Positions 34,736 to 45,026 of a DNA stretch of 64,000 bases are shown in pieces. The stretch spans positions 124,001-188,000 of the forward strand of contig JAMSLZ010000015.1 of the NCBI GenBank assembly GCA_026027325.1, in the 5' to 3' direction. Position numbers and translations under genes: made by a program. A model generated the notes under the pieces. The model was not told the DNA's origin, ran no database searches, and saw only the letters and a list, made by a program, of their open reading frames with translations. Source of the DNA: Actinomucor elegans. Its lineage: Eukaryota > Mucoromycota > Mucoromycetes > Mucorales > Mucoraceae. Numbering within the stretch: position 1 is the first letter of the stretch; the number at the start of each line of letters is the position of its first letter.

Positions 34736-35862
34736 CCCTATGGGCAGAAGAAGAAGACTTGGAAGACTTGGACGTCTTGATAGCAGAAGCAGAAGCCTTG
34801 GTCTTCGCCACATTCACAATATTCTTCTTGAGAAAGTCAATCTTGTTTTGTGTTTTAGCCTTGACTTTGCTCAAATCCATCATCTCTTGCACCGTATCAA
34901 CCTTCATGGTTGAAGCAACCTCGTAGTCAGCAAACTTGGAAGCTCGAGCACCAGTAGGACTGTTGGGATCGTACTCTACTCTCTCGCCAGAGAGCAGAGG
35001 ATCACCCTCACCATCGAGCTCCATGACTTGAATGATTGAGTCATCACCAGGAACATCACCAGAGACACCACCAGTAACACCAGAGACACCACCAGTTGCA
35101 CCAGAGACACCACCAGTTGCACCAGAGACACCAGCAACACCATCACAAACACCAACCAAGGGCTCAGAAGCCACATCCTGCTCAACCAGCACAATAGGTT
35201 CTTCAACAACGATATCAACATCGTTTGACGTAGTGTCAGGACCAGATTTCTTTGCACCAGACAAAGCCACATAATCATCGAGCTCTGCCTCGAAAGACTT
35301 CACCTGTTGTTTCTTGTCCTTACAAAACCTTGCGGTATAGCCTTTCTCACGACAAGAGAAACACGTACGCTTAGCCAACTCAGGGCAGTCCTTACGGACA
35401 TGACCCGACAAGCGACAAAAGTGGCAAACTGGAGGAGCATTCTTGAATTGAGCAGGGGCAAACATGTCCCAGGCACTCAAGTACAGCATTCTTGTTAAAG
35501 GCTGAGGAGGAACCACCTCACCATCCTCACCTTCCATGCCCACCGAGGTATCAATCAACACCGACATCTTGCCCTCAAAATAGCCCTTGCGTGTGTACTT
35601 CTTCAACTGGTACACCTTACCATAGAAAGCCAACGAATCCAGCATGTCAACCAAAAAGGTAGCTCTGTTGGGAGTACAACACACCAAATTAAACTGAACA
35701 TGGGTCAGATTACCACCAACAGAAGAGCCAGAGCCAGAGCTAGTAGAAACGGCCTTGTACACAACACCATTCACAGTAACACCATCATTGACAGCTTTGG
35801 TAGCGTCCGCCTTGCTATCGAAATTAGCTTCGACCAGAAGATCACCACCAGCACTAAGCTGT
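34736..35862 (-). pseudogene. LINE2 ORF1, C-terminal part, inverted
   Basis: Read on the minus strand it continues the ORF1 protein: DLLVEANFDSKADATKAV, then two zinc knuckles (CHFCRLSGHVRKDC and CFSCREKGYTARFC), a repetitive Gly/Ser/Val stretch (GGVSGATGGVSG units, about 35045-35125) and a Lys/Ser-rich end ...SSSAHRV. Zinc knuckles bind the LINE RNA. Its upstream part is at 26152-26477 on the other strand, and ORF2 (36544 +) also faces the other way, so this segment was inverted. The minus-strand frame runs on into mariner DNA at both ends, which is an artefact of the junctions. Confidence 0.88.
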
Positions 35863-36539
35863 CTCATTAGATTTCGTACTTGTCGCTTGCCAATAAAACA
35901 GCCTAAGCTCAATAATCATCATCGAGCATCTCACAAAGAGCGTAAGCTACCACATCGGACTTTGAACCGAAGAACTATCTTAGCAGTATTGCTTATGGGA
36001 GAAGGTCTTCTACAGGGAGGTCACTCGTAATCAGGGTTCAACTGTGCTTTCATTCGATTGATTGTCCATTTGGAAACTCCAGTTTGCTAGACCGCTTCAT
36101 TAGTGACTGCGCCTTAAAAAATGAGTGCTCTGATGGAGTTTAAAACTTGCCAGAAAGAATTTGATAGGGCATCTTCAAATATATGAAGTCCTTTAAAGAG
36201 GTTGATAAAATGGTAAAAAAGGATCGAAATAATGTGGTTCTTTTTATAGCTTTGACATCACTAACGTCATAAATTATCATAATCATGGAAAAAATGAAGC
36301 TATAATATGTAGAATTTCGACTACATTGCTATTGTCGGAAACTTTGATATTTTTGCCTAACTTAAAAATCTAATTATCAGTTATGACGTTGAAATGACGT
36401 AAATAAACAAACTTAAAGGCTTATAGGGGTATCACAATCAAATTTGTAAATAGCTATAAAGTTATTTGAAAAGGTTAGCACCATTTTTCATGAAGATATC
36501 CCCGAATAAAGTTTTGTGCACCAGTTATTTCCACCACTG
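35863..36539 (-). mobile_element. Half of a fold-back mariner element (second half)
   Basis: It is the reverse complement of about 55316-55999, from centre to terminus, ending CCACCACTG at 36539 followed by TA. The degenerate transposase N-terminus is again encoded towards the centre. Together with 33855-34733 it makes one complete element split by an inversion. Confidence 0.85.
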
Positions 36540-36543
36540 TATA

Positions 36544-37784
36544 ATGCTAGGTCAAAACATTCGATTGGGTTCCTTAAATGTGCGTAGCATTTTTATGGAG
36601 TCCCAAAAAACAACACAAAAGGAGTTCGCTTCTTACCTACGCGCTCGTTCTCTTGGTGTGGATATCCTTTGCTTGCAAGAGGTATCTCACTTCTATTCTC
36701 AATCTTCTCTCACTGATCATCAAATCCGCTCTTTCTCTTTCTTCTTTCCTCGCTGTCCCTTTGTGGTGTCCAAACATTGTGCCATTGTCTGTCTCAAGCC
36801 TGGTCTTTCTTTGGATGCTACTCAAGTTCTCCTGGATGAGCGTTGTGTTGTGGCTACTGTCAAGGATGCCCAACATAATGTCTTGTGTCGTGTGGCCAAT
36901 ATCTATGCACCGGCACAGTCTTCGGACCGTCCACTGTTTATACAATCTTTTCTCTCTCTTGCTTTGTGGTCTGAGGTGTCCAACACGCCTTGGATGTTGG
37001 TAGGTGACTTCAACATTCATCTACACTCTTCTGCCGAGACAAGTCTTTCCTCTGTGGCTCCGCTGTATGATTGGCTTCGTCTCCACTTTAACAACTGTTT
37101 CCCGGACGGTCCTATTACTTTTCCTAGGGCTGGTACTACTATTGATTATATCTTTGGTCATACTTCGCTGGTGACTCGGTTGGTGAATGGTCAAGTCCAT
37201 TATGTTCCTGGTGTGTGGACCGATCACTGTCTTTTGACAATCGATCTGCAGCCTGCTTGTGCTCGTATTGGTCCTGGCTGTTGGCGCTTTAATCCCACTC
37301 TGCTGGAGGATTCAGAGTTTCTCCTATTGCTGGACAAGACGGTGTCTCTCTTTTTCGAATCTTCTGGTGGTGATGGTGACAATGCTAGCCCTGGTGGTAA
37401 GGGTGAACCTTTGAGGGTCCAATCTCAATGGGAATCTTTCAAGTTGTTGCTCAAGTGCTGTGCGCAAAAGTACGCTTGGGGTGCTAAGGCTCGATTCAAG
37501 AACAAGGTTGCTGCTTTACAACAGGAACGTATGAAGGCTGTTTCCTCTTCTGTCTCAGGTGTTATGGCTAGTGATGCTACACCGTCAATTCAACCTAGTG
37601 ATGATTCACTACCTCTTCAGGTGGTGCATGAGCTAGAGAAATTGATTGATGGTCAGATTCAGAAAGAAACACGCCAGAATATGCTTCGCTCTGCCACTCG
37701 TTGGCATGAACTGGGTGAACGTAACAACAAGTATTTCTATCGTGTCATCAAGGATCGCCAGTCTCAACAGACTATCCAGTCCTT
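36544..37784 (+). pseudogene. LINE2 ORF2, endonuclease and linker part
   Basis: It starts at ATG 36544 (MLGQNIRLGSLNVRSIF), right after the mariner target TA. The complete endonuclease is present: LNVRS, DILCLQEV (Glu), NIYAPAQ, LVGDFNIH, TIDYIFGH and WTDHCLL. The linker (RWHELGERNNKYFYR) follows, and the frame is cut at 37784 by the Merlin-like insertion. It continues in frame at 41797 once the 8-bp duplication is counted once. Confidence 0.9.
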
Positions 37785-37912
37785 GGATGTATCCCAAAAG
37801 AACTCTCAGGTTTATTATTAAAACTCCGAAATCATTTTAATTTTTGTTTTATACAAAATTGAATTTTGTTTTATATTTAAAATATAACTTAAAAAGGTTT
37901 TTATAGAACTAT

Positions 37913-38794
37913 ATGTTTATAGAACCATACAAATCTTTGAAAAAAATATTTGATGATGAGAAGGAAGCACTATTGTATTTAATTGAAAACAACTATGTTA
38001 ACCATTATGAAAAGTGTTTAAAATGTAACCATGATATTAAATTAAATATAAATAAAAAATTATATGTTTGCAGATTTTATAAATGTAGAAAAGCTATATC
38101 ACCTTTAAAAGGTACAATATTTAATAAATTAACATTATCATTAAATATACAATTACATATACTATATTATTTTCTTGGAAAAGTGCCATGTTCATTTACT
38201 GCATCAACATTAGGAATATCAAAGAATACTGTGTCATCTTATAATAAATTATTTAGAAAACATTTAAAAAATAAGCAATTATTAAGTAATAGAAATATTA
38301 AAATTGGGGGTAGAAATAAAATTGTAGAAGTAGATGAAAGTAAAATAGCTAAAAGAAAATATAATAGAGGTCATAGAGTAGAAGGTGCATGGATTATTGG
38401 AGGTGTAGAAAGAAGTATGTTAAAAAATAAAATAAAAAACGAAAATAAAAAAACTTTTTTTGTCCCTATTAAAGAAAGAAATATTGATAATATAGATTTA
38501 ATTATTAAAAAATATGTAAAAAAAGGAACCACAATATATACAGATTTATGGAAAGGATACAATAATTTAAAGAATATAGGATATAAACATATGACTGTAA
38601 ATCATTCCAAAAATTTTAAAGATCCAATAACAGGTGTACATACTAATACTATTGAAGGTACTTGGAATGGATTAAAACAGAGTATAATACCCAGACATAG
38701 AAACAAAAAAGATATATTATTGTTTTTAAAAGAATATCAATGGAGGAAAAAAAATAGGGAATATAATTTATGGAAAAAGTTTTTGACAGATTAA
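37913..38794 (+). CDS. Merlin/IS1595-like (ISXO2-type) transposase
   Basis: 293 residues, open frame. The N-terminus has a zinc ribbon (Cys35, Cys38, Cys53, Cys58). A helix-turn-helix follows (TASTLGISKNTVSSYNKL). The DDE core shows VEVDESKIAK (Asp141), TTIYTDLWKGYNN (Asp211) and GVHTNTIEGTWNGLK (Glu248, the family signature H-T-N-x-I-E-G-x-W). The family makes cut-and-paste transposases with 8-9 bp target duplications, in agreement with the 8-bp duplication here. Base use is extremely AT-rich, unlike the LINE around it. Confidence 0.92.
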   Translation: MFIEPYKSLKKIFDDEKEALLYLIENNYVNHYEKCLKCNHDIKLNINKKLYVCRFYKCRKAISPLKGTIFNKLTLSLNIQLHILYYFLGKVPCSFTASTLGISKNTVSSYNKLFRKHLKNKQLLSNRNIKIGGRNKIVEVDESKIAKRKYNRGHRVEGAWIIGGVERSMLKNKIKNENKKTFFVPIKERNIDNIDLIIKKYVKKGTTIYTDLWKGYNNLKNIGYKHMTVNHSKNFKDPITGVHTNTIEGTWNGLKQSIIPRHRNKKDILLFLKEYQWRKKNREYNLWKKFLTD

Positions 38795-39334
38795 AGTTTA
38801 TATATAACTTGATTAAATACAATTTGATTTTTTTATAAAAATGTAATATGACACGAAATATATTAAACTTAAAATGCATTTTGAAAGTTTATTTCAATTA
38901 TTAATATGATCTGATCATGTTATTAAACTGATTTATTAAATATTATATAGTTATTTTATTATAAACCTAAAAAATTTGTATATAAGTATATTTGAATGAT
39001 TATCTTTAATAAAATAATTCATTTCATATTGTTCTAATAATTATTCTTATATTACATACATTGATTATAAATTTAATGAATCTTACATCGTTGAATATAC
39101 TTTTCAAGAAAAGATTTATTAATCAATAATATATATAACTTTTATTTTAATTATTTTCAATAATTATATTATAGATTCCTTTTTTTAATATACATATTAT
39201 TATAATATAGATTTATTTTCTAGTAAAATTAACTTTTCTAATATGTTCTCGGCGTTACTTAATAGTATGAATTGGATTAGATATAATGTCAACATAAAAA
39301 ATTTAAAAATTGAAAACAATTATATAGAAAAATA
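38795..39334. other. AT-rich spacer, no gene seen
   Basis: Nothing recognisable between the transposase and the small ORF on the left side of the pair. Confidence 0.5.
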
Positions 39335-39622
39335 ATGAACATATTAGATTTAATAGCCGATGATAACTTTAAATATAATATTAAAAGAAGTATGATTGTA
39401 AAAAAAATAAAAAAATATGATTTAAGTGAATTTAAAATTAAACAAAAAGATGGGTGTTTTGAAATTTATATTAAAAAAAATGGATCAAATAAAAAAATAA
39501 AAAAGTTTATGAATTTAAAACATATAACAAAAGTAAAAAAAGCAAAAGAGTATATGAAAACAATGAGGAAGATATATTTAATAATGTTAATAACAATATT
39601 GTACCTGTTCTTAAAAAAATAA
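39335..39622 (+). pseudogene. Small basic ORF of the Merlin-like element, left copy (frameshifted)
   Basis: The first ~57 residues (FKYNIKRSMIVKKIKKYDL...KQKDGCFEIYIKKNGSN) match the ORF at 40166-40462 (-). After about 39510 the match continues in another frame, so this copy has a frameshift near the A-run. Strongly basic, with a pattern suggesting a small alpha/beta DNA-binding protein. No family is recognised. Confidence 0.6.
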
Positions 39623-40165
39623 AATTATAAATTTATAAAATAAAATAATCTTAAAACAATATAGGGTGATTACCAAACGAGGTCTCAGATTTAATTTATA
39701 CTAATAATACATAATATTTTATTTTACACTTCATAGGGAAATGCTTAACATTTTTTGTTTTTTAAGCTTTTAATATGACCAATAAATATATCAAAAAGTA
39801 TTTAAATAATTACTATTACTAATTTCTAAAATAATTCTTTTTTTCATATTTTTATCATAAATTCTACTTTTTCCTTTATTTTCAATATTTTATTTTGTTT
39901 TTCTATTAAAACTATTTAATTTTATATATCAAGTAATAGATAATAAAAATATTAATTAAAAATATATAATAACAATAAAATTATATTTAAAATGTTTCTC
40001 ATATGATGAATATAATGAAAATTTATTAGAAATAGATATTGTGAAGGAAGAAATAAAAAACTTAGAAAATAAAAATTTAATTTAGATAATAATTATCAGC
40101 ATGATATAAATGTTAAAATTAATGGAATATATATTGAAAAATTTAATTTAGAAAATATATTTAAA
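39623..40165. other. Centre of the inverted Merlin-like pair, no gene seen
   Basis: AT-rich sequence between the two small ORFs. I see no domain. Confidence 0.45.
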
Positions 40166-40462
40166 TTATAATTTAAGTTTTTTCATGATGGGTGCGATTT
40201 CATCAAGTATCATATTATTCTTATTATCTAATGTTTTTCTTTTTATACCTTTGTTTTTATCTTTATTATATGTCTTAAATTCATATACTTTTCTTAATCT
40301 TTTATTTGAACCATTTTTTTTCATGTAGATTTCATAACACCCATCTTTTTGCTTTATTTTGTATTCTGCTAAATCATATTTTTTCATATCTTTTATAATT
40401 ATACTTCGTTTAATATTGTATTTATATTTATCATCTACAATAATATTAAATATTTCATCCAT
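40166..40462 (-). CDS. Small basic ORF of the Merlin-like element, right copy
   Basis: 98 residues: YKYNIKRSIIIKDMKKYDLAEYKIKQKDGCYEIYMKK... then a Lys-rich tail (NKGIKRKTLDNKN). It is homologous to 39335-39622 in inverted orientation and is the longer, unshifted version. Conservation of the pattern between two diverged units suggests it is a true second gene of this element. Function unknown; basic charge suggests nucleic-acid binding. Confidence 0.6.
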   Translation of the reverse strand: MDEIFNIIVDDKYKYNIKRSIIIKDMKKYDLAEYKIKQKDGCYEIYMKKNGSNKRLRKVYEFKTYNKDKNKGIKRKTLDNKNNMILDEIAPIMKKLKL

Positions 40463-40733
40463 TTCTTTTTTATATTATTACTTTTTCAATTTTTTTTATT
40501 TTTTTATAATAGATATATTTAATCCCACTCATAATGTAATACCCAATTGTCTCTGATCTATTACATAATCATTGTGTCTTAAATAGGCTAGTTTACTGAC
40601 TTAGTCAGGTCCTTGTAATAAGAATAATGAATATCAAATATGCATTTCACATTTATAACTATCAATATATTTTCTATCATATTTTTAATAAATATAAAAA
40701 TTCAATTTTTTGCATTTTTTATGTAAATTAAAA

Positions 40734-41615
40734 TTAATCCTTTAAAAACTTTTTCCATACGTTATACTCTCTATTTTTCTTACGCCATTGATATTCTTTT
40801 AAATACAATACTATATCTTTTTTATTTCTATTTCGTGGTATTATACTTTGCTTTAAGCCATTCCATGTGCCTTCAATTGTATTTGTATGCACACCTGTAT
40901 TTGGATCTTTAAAATGCTTTGAATGATTTACAGTTAAATGTTTGTATCCTATATTTTTCAAGTTATTATACCCTTTCCATAAATCCGTATATATTGTTGT
41001 ACCTTTTTTTACATATCTTTTTATAATTAAATCAATATTATCAACATTTCTTTCTTCAATGGGTAATAAAAACATTTTTTTGTTTTCATTTTTTATTTTA
41101 TTTTTTAGCATACTTCTTTCGATACCACCAATTACCCAAGCACCTTCTACCTTATGCCCCTTATTATATTTTCTTTTTGCAATTTTACTTTCATCGATTT
41201 CTACAATTTTATTTCTACCTCCAATTTTAATATTTCTGTTACCTAACAATTGTTTATTTTTCAAGTATTTTCTGAATATTTTATTGTATGATGACACTGT
41301 ATTTTTGCTAATTTGCAAACTTGATGCTATAAAGGAAGAAGGTGCTTTTCCAAGAAAAAGATATAATATGTGTAATTGAGTATTTAAAGGTAAAGTTAAA
41401 TTATTAAAAATTGTTCCTTTCAATGGTGATATTGCTTTCCTACATTTATAATATCTACAAACATATAATTTTTTATTTAAGTTTAATTTAGTTTCATGTT
41501 CACATTTATTACACTTTATATGTTTATTAACGTAATCATTACTAATTAAATATAATAGTGCTTCTTTTTCATCGTCGAATATTTTTTTAAAGATTTATAT
41601 GGTTCTATAAACATC
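40734..41615 (-). pseudogene. Merlin/IS1595-like transposase, second diverged copy, one-base frameshift
   Basis: Minus-strand homologue of 37913-38794. The zinc ribbon, TVSSYNKIFRK, VEIDESKIAK, TTIYTDLWKGYNN and GVHTNTIEGTWNGLK motifs are all kept. Near 41590, after the MFIEPYKSLKK start, one base is missing next to a seven-T run compared with the left copy, so the N-terminal codons are in another frame. The two copies differ at many positions, so they are not a recent duplication. Confidence 0.85.
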
Positions 41616-41796
41616 TGCAATTTTATTAAATCCTTTTTATTTTTAATTTTAATTTGTAAAAAAAATTCAATTTTTTCATATAACAATAAAATTTGTGGTA
41701 GTAGGAGTTTCAATATGGACCTGAGAGTTCCTTTGGGATACATCCAACAATATATTCTATTATCACGTGATGTGAGAGCTCGTTTGATAATCATCC

Positions 41797-44616
41797 CAGT
41801 CCTTGAAGTGCTCTACTACTGGTGAGGTCTTGGTGGAAGCGGCTGATATACTTCGGGAGGCTCGCGGTTTTTACCAAAAGCTATACACCCCGGACGACAT
41901 CGATGCCGAAGCCGTGGACTCTCTTTTGAATGGTATTCCTGAAGAAGTGGTGTTGTCTTCGGATGATGCCAAGTATCTGATGGCTCTGCCTAATGCCGTT
42001 ACGGTGCTGGATCTACTGGCTCACGCCCCTAGGTCTCGGTCTCCTGGCATGGATGGTATTCCTTTCGAGGTATATCATTACTTGGCTGGTCGTTCGCGAC
42101 CTTTTCTGGACTTGCTGGTGGCAGTCCTTGGTGGTGCTTTCTCTGGTGTGTTTCCTCCTTCGTGGCAACAAACTCGGATGGTGCTTTTGTTCAAGAAAGG
42201 TGATCCTCTGCTCTTGGCTAACTGGCGTCCTCTCTCTCTGATCAACTCGGATGCCAAGTTGTTTACCAAGTTGCTGGCCAATAAGTTCAACCGTGTTCTT
42301 CCCAAGCTGATCAACCCCTATCAAACTGGGTTCCTTCCTCATCGATTGATCTCGGATAATGGGTGGTTGAATCAAACGTTGATGGCTAATCTTCGGTCGG
42401 TGGCTCCAAACCTTCCTCAAGTTGCGGTGTTACTTGATCAAGAGAAGGCTTATGATCGGGTCCATCCTGAGTATCTTCGGCGTGTGTTGCTTCGTTTCGG
42501 TTTTCCTTCTGGTCTGGTTGGTTGTCTCTCTTCTTTGTTCTTTGGTACCAAGATCTCCGTGTCCATTAACGGGTGGTTAGGAGCAGCTGTTCCTCAGTTG
42601 CGTGGCCTTAGGCAGGGTGATCCACTATCACCTCTGTTGTTCAACTTGGCTTTTGAACCCCTGTTGCGGTCTGTCTTGGCTTGTTCTTCTCTGTCTGGTG
42701 TTTCTCTGGCTCCTGTGGTGGTTCCTCGGACTTGGCTCCCTAACCCTCAAAAGGTCCATCTTGATTTGGGTGATGATACGGGTAACTACCCGCTTGATTT
42801 TGTCAGTGGTTCTTCTCCTCCGGCTCCTATCAAGCTTCTCAGTTATGCCGATGATCTTGAGGTGTTCTTGTCTTCGCCTGGTGAATGGTTGGTGCTTCTG
42901 TCTCTTCTTGAGGTCTATGGTCGTGCCTCCAACGCCAAGGTGAATCTCAGCAAGACTGTTCTGGTGTCTCTTTCTGGTGTGGCTCATCAGCCTTGGGTTG
43001 ATATAGCTTCTGCTGCTGGTGTAGAGTGGCATGATTCGTCGTCTATTGGCTCGGTGCGTTACCTTGGTTATCCACTGTATCATACCGATGCTCAGTTGCT
43101 GCATTTCCTGGATGGTGTCAAAGTCAAGTTGGAGAGGCATGCAAACATGCTTCGTGAACGACACCTGTCTATTCGTGGTACTGGTCTGGTGGCGAATTCT
43201 CTGTTGCTCTCCAAGGTGTATCATCTTCTTCGTGTGGTTCCTGTGCCTGGCAAGTGGCTTCTGGATATCAAGGCAGTAGTGCGCAAGTATGTGGCATCGT
43301 TTTGGCCCGCGCCGTCTTGGTCTTCTTTGTGTCTTCCTCGCAAGTATGGTGGTGTTGGTCTGGTGGACATCCAAGATCAGAGCTTTGCTTTGCATCTTGT
43401 GTATGTTCAGCGTCTGCTTCGTCCTCTGGTGTCTTCGGATTTTGTGTCTCCCTGGTTGGTGTTCTGCTTTCAAGCCTATTCTGGTCATTCTTCGGTTCTC
43501 CCTTGGTTGATGTATCCATCTCGTTTCAAGCCTCGGTTGAATAGCATTCCAACCCTGGATCATCTAACCAAGCTTCTGGTTCGGCTGCCTCCTTTGGTGG
43601 TGCATTCTTCTTGGTCTTCTCGGTGGTTCCTGGATCTTCCTTTGTGCTGTGTGGTGTCTTCTGTTCCTGGTGTTGCTCATGATCTGTCTCCTGGTTTTGT
43701 TCCTTCGTCTGTTGCTCCCAAGTATCTCATGTCTGACATATTCCACTGGAATATTCACTCTGGTACCCTGTTCTCCAATAAGGCTCTGCCAAGTTCCAGC
43801 CATGTCAAGTCGGTCTATTATGGTTTAAGTCCTCCTTTTGGTCCTGTTTCTCTGGCTCTCCCTCCGGTGATCAGGTCAAAAGTGGCTTTCACTTACGATG
43901 AACAGCGTGCTCTTCCTGTGTCTCGTTCTGGTGCTTCTTCCTGGATGCCATCGACCCGTCATTGGACTGTTCCTTCTGGTCCCTCTTCGGTGGTATCTGT
44001 GGTCAAACTCCCTCTTGGTGTCTTGCGTCGCTTCTGGCACGCTGATCACTCTGTTGTTTCCGCTCGTCCTGGTCCTCCTTTGGCTGTGGCTTCTCACTTG
44101 CTTTTGCGTCCTTTCTTTTGGCGTTTGTTTTGGTCTCTTCCCATGGTGGCCAAGGCCTTCACTCCCTGGTGGCGCCTGCTTCATGACAAGATTGGCTATC
44201 GCTCTCGGGTGAATCGCTGGTCTCCTCAGCAATTTCCCTCTCCATTCTGTGTTCTCTGCGGCGCCACGGAAGATTTGTACCACTTTGCGGTCGGTTGTCC
44301 ACGTAAATCTGATTTCTGGCGTCAAGCTCTTGCTTTTCTCTCCTTAGACAAAGACTTTCCATCTGATGCAAACGTTTGGGCTGCTCTGGTCTCACTAAGT
44401 GGCCTCGATTGTAAACCGCTTGATGTGGATGTGCTTTCCATTTTGGGTTCGATCTTCTATACCCTATGGGCTGCACATTGGCGATGTGTTATTCATGATG
44501 ATACTTGGTCCTCAGCTTGGGTCCTCAATTCCTTCAAGACAGATAACAGCCTTGTTATCACCACTTTCTTAGGTAGTAGAACTCCTGATGAGTCTACTAG
44601 CACAACATTAGATTAG
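41797..44616 (+). CDS. LINE2 ORF2, reverse transcriptase part
   Basis: A long open frame with the same motifs as LINE1: YQTGFLPHRLISDNG, LDQEKAYDRVHPEYL, LRGLRQGDPLSPLLFNL, LLSYADDLEVF and a C-terminal zf-RVT module (FCVLCGATEDLYHFAVGCP). It differs from LINE1 mostly by scattered substitutions, with a cluster of changes around 44265-44410. The start given is only the point where the frame resumes after the Merlin-like insertion. Enzymatic role: target-primed reverse transcription. Confidence 0.9.
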   Translation, partial: QSLKCSTTGEVLVEAADILREARGFYQKLYTPDDIDAEAVDSLLNGIPEEVVLSSDDAKYLMALPNAVTVLDLLAHAPRSRSPGMDGIPFEVYHYLAGRSRPFLDLLVAVLGGAFSGVFPPSWQQTRMVLLFKKGDPLLLANWRPLSLINSDAKLFTKLLANKFNRVLPKLINPYQTGFLPHRLISDNGWLNQTLMANLRSVAPNLPQVAVLLDQEKAYDRVHPEYLRRVLLRFGFPSGLVGCLSSLFFGTKISVSINGWLGAAVPQLRGLRQGDPLSPLLFNLAFEPLLRSVLACSSLSGVSLAPVVVPRTWLPNPQKVHLDLGDDTGNYPLDFVSGSSPPAPIKLLSYADDLEVFLSSPGEWLVLLSLLEVYGRASNAKVNLSKTVLVSLSGVAHQPWVDIASAAGVEWHDSSSIGSVRYLGYPLYHTDAQLLHFLDGVKVKLERHANMLRERHLSIRGTGLVANSLLLSKVYHLLRVVPVPGKWLLDIKAVVRKYVASFWPAPSWSSLCLPRKYGGVGLVDIQDQSFALHLVYVQRLLRPLVSSDFVSPWLVFCFQAYSGHSSVLPWLMYPSRFKPRLNSIPTLDHLTKLLVRLPPLVVHSSWSSRWFLDLPLCCVVSSVPGVAHDLSPGFVPSSVAPKYLMSDIFHWNIHSGTLFSNKALPSSSHVKSVYYGLSPPFGPVSLALPPVIRSKVAFTYDEQRALPVSRSGASSWMPSTRHWTVPSGPSSVVSVVKLPLGVLRRFWHADHSVVSARPGPPLAVASHLLLRPFFWRLFWSLPMVAKAFTPWWRLLHDKIGYRSRVNRWSPQQFPSPFCVLCGATEDLYHFAVGCPRKSDFWRQALAFLSLDKDFPSDANVWAALVSLSGLDCKPLDVDVLSILGSIFYTLWAAHWRCVIHDDTWSSAWVLNSFKTDNSLVITTFLGSRTPDESTSTTLD

Positions 44617-44683
44617 TAATTTGTAACTTAGCTTTGTAATACCACTTTAAGATCAATAAATTACATTTAATACAAAAAAAAAC

Positions 44684-44719
44684 TAATTAAAAGGTTACGC
44701 ACAAATCTGTGTGTACCTG
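44684..44719 (-). repeat. Fragment of a short LTR-like repeat
   Basis: AAAAGGTTACGCACAAATCT and the following GTGTGTACCTG match 57831-57860. It lies just behind the LINE2 poly(A), which may have inserted into it. Confidence 0.6.
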
Positions 44720-44768
44720 CTATCAGCAAAAAACAGCTATGCGTATCAACAAACTAAAACAAAAATTA

Positions 44769-44841
44769 TGCCTCCTACTGGAATCGAACCAGTGACCTTC
44801 TGCTTACTAGGCAGACGCTCTGCCAACTGAGCCAAGAAGGC
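44769..44841 (-). tRNA. tRNA-Thr (anticodon AGT)
   Basis: On the minus strand a 73-base cloverleaf: acceptor GCCTTCT/AGGAGGC, D arm GCTC...GAGC, anticodon loop CTAGTAA (AGT), T arm ACTGG-TTCGATT-CCAGT and discriminator A. No CCA is encoded, as expected for a nuclear gene. The A and B box regions are intact, so it is probably functional. Confidence 0.93.
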
Positions 44842-45026
44842 TATACGGCTTTGACACGGTGTGTGGAGAAATTTAGGCTGCTAAACACTATTTAATCATC
44901 ACAGCAGCCAATGAAATACTTTTATTTATATTGCCGCTACCAATGGAATCGTATGTTTACCTTGTTCCTTACTGTGTAGAAATATAAGAAAACCATTGGA
45001 TAAGTTAAAGCTCAGTATATTATATA

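Larger units (their letters stand above)
37785..41796. mobile_element. Inverted pair of Merlin/IS1595-like elements
   Basis: The insertion is flanked by an 8-bp duplication, CAGTCCTT (37777-37784 and 41797-41804), in LINE ORF2; the empty site is at about 23193-23206 in LINE1. The outer ends both start GGATG (left GGATGTATCCC; right, inverted, GGATGATTATC). A better match to the left end (GGATGTATCCCAAA) lies further inside on the right (about 41720-41747). Two diverged transposase genes point inward, each followed by a small homologous ORF, so the whole is a large imperfect palindrome. It is very AT-rich. Confidence 0.85.
26087..44682 (+). mobile_element. LINE2: second LINE copy, with a CACTA, an inversion and a Merlin-like insertion
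   Basis: It begins directly after the LINE1 poly(A) tail with a short 5' leader, then ORF1 (26152-26477, remainder inverted at 34736-35862), ORF2 (36544-37784 and 41797-44616) and a 3' tail ending TACATTTAATAC plus poly(A) at 44674-44682. Insertions: CACTA copy C, a fold-back mariner and a paired Merlin-like element. Confidence 0.85.
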
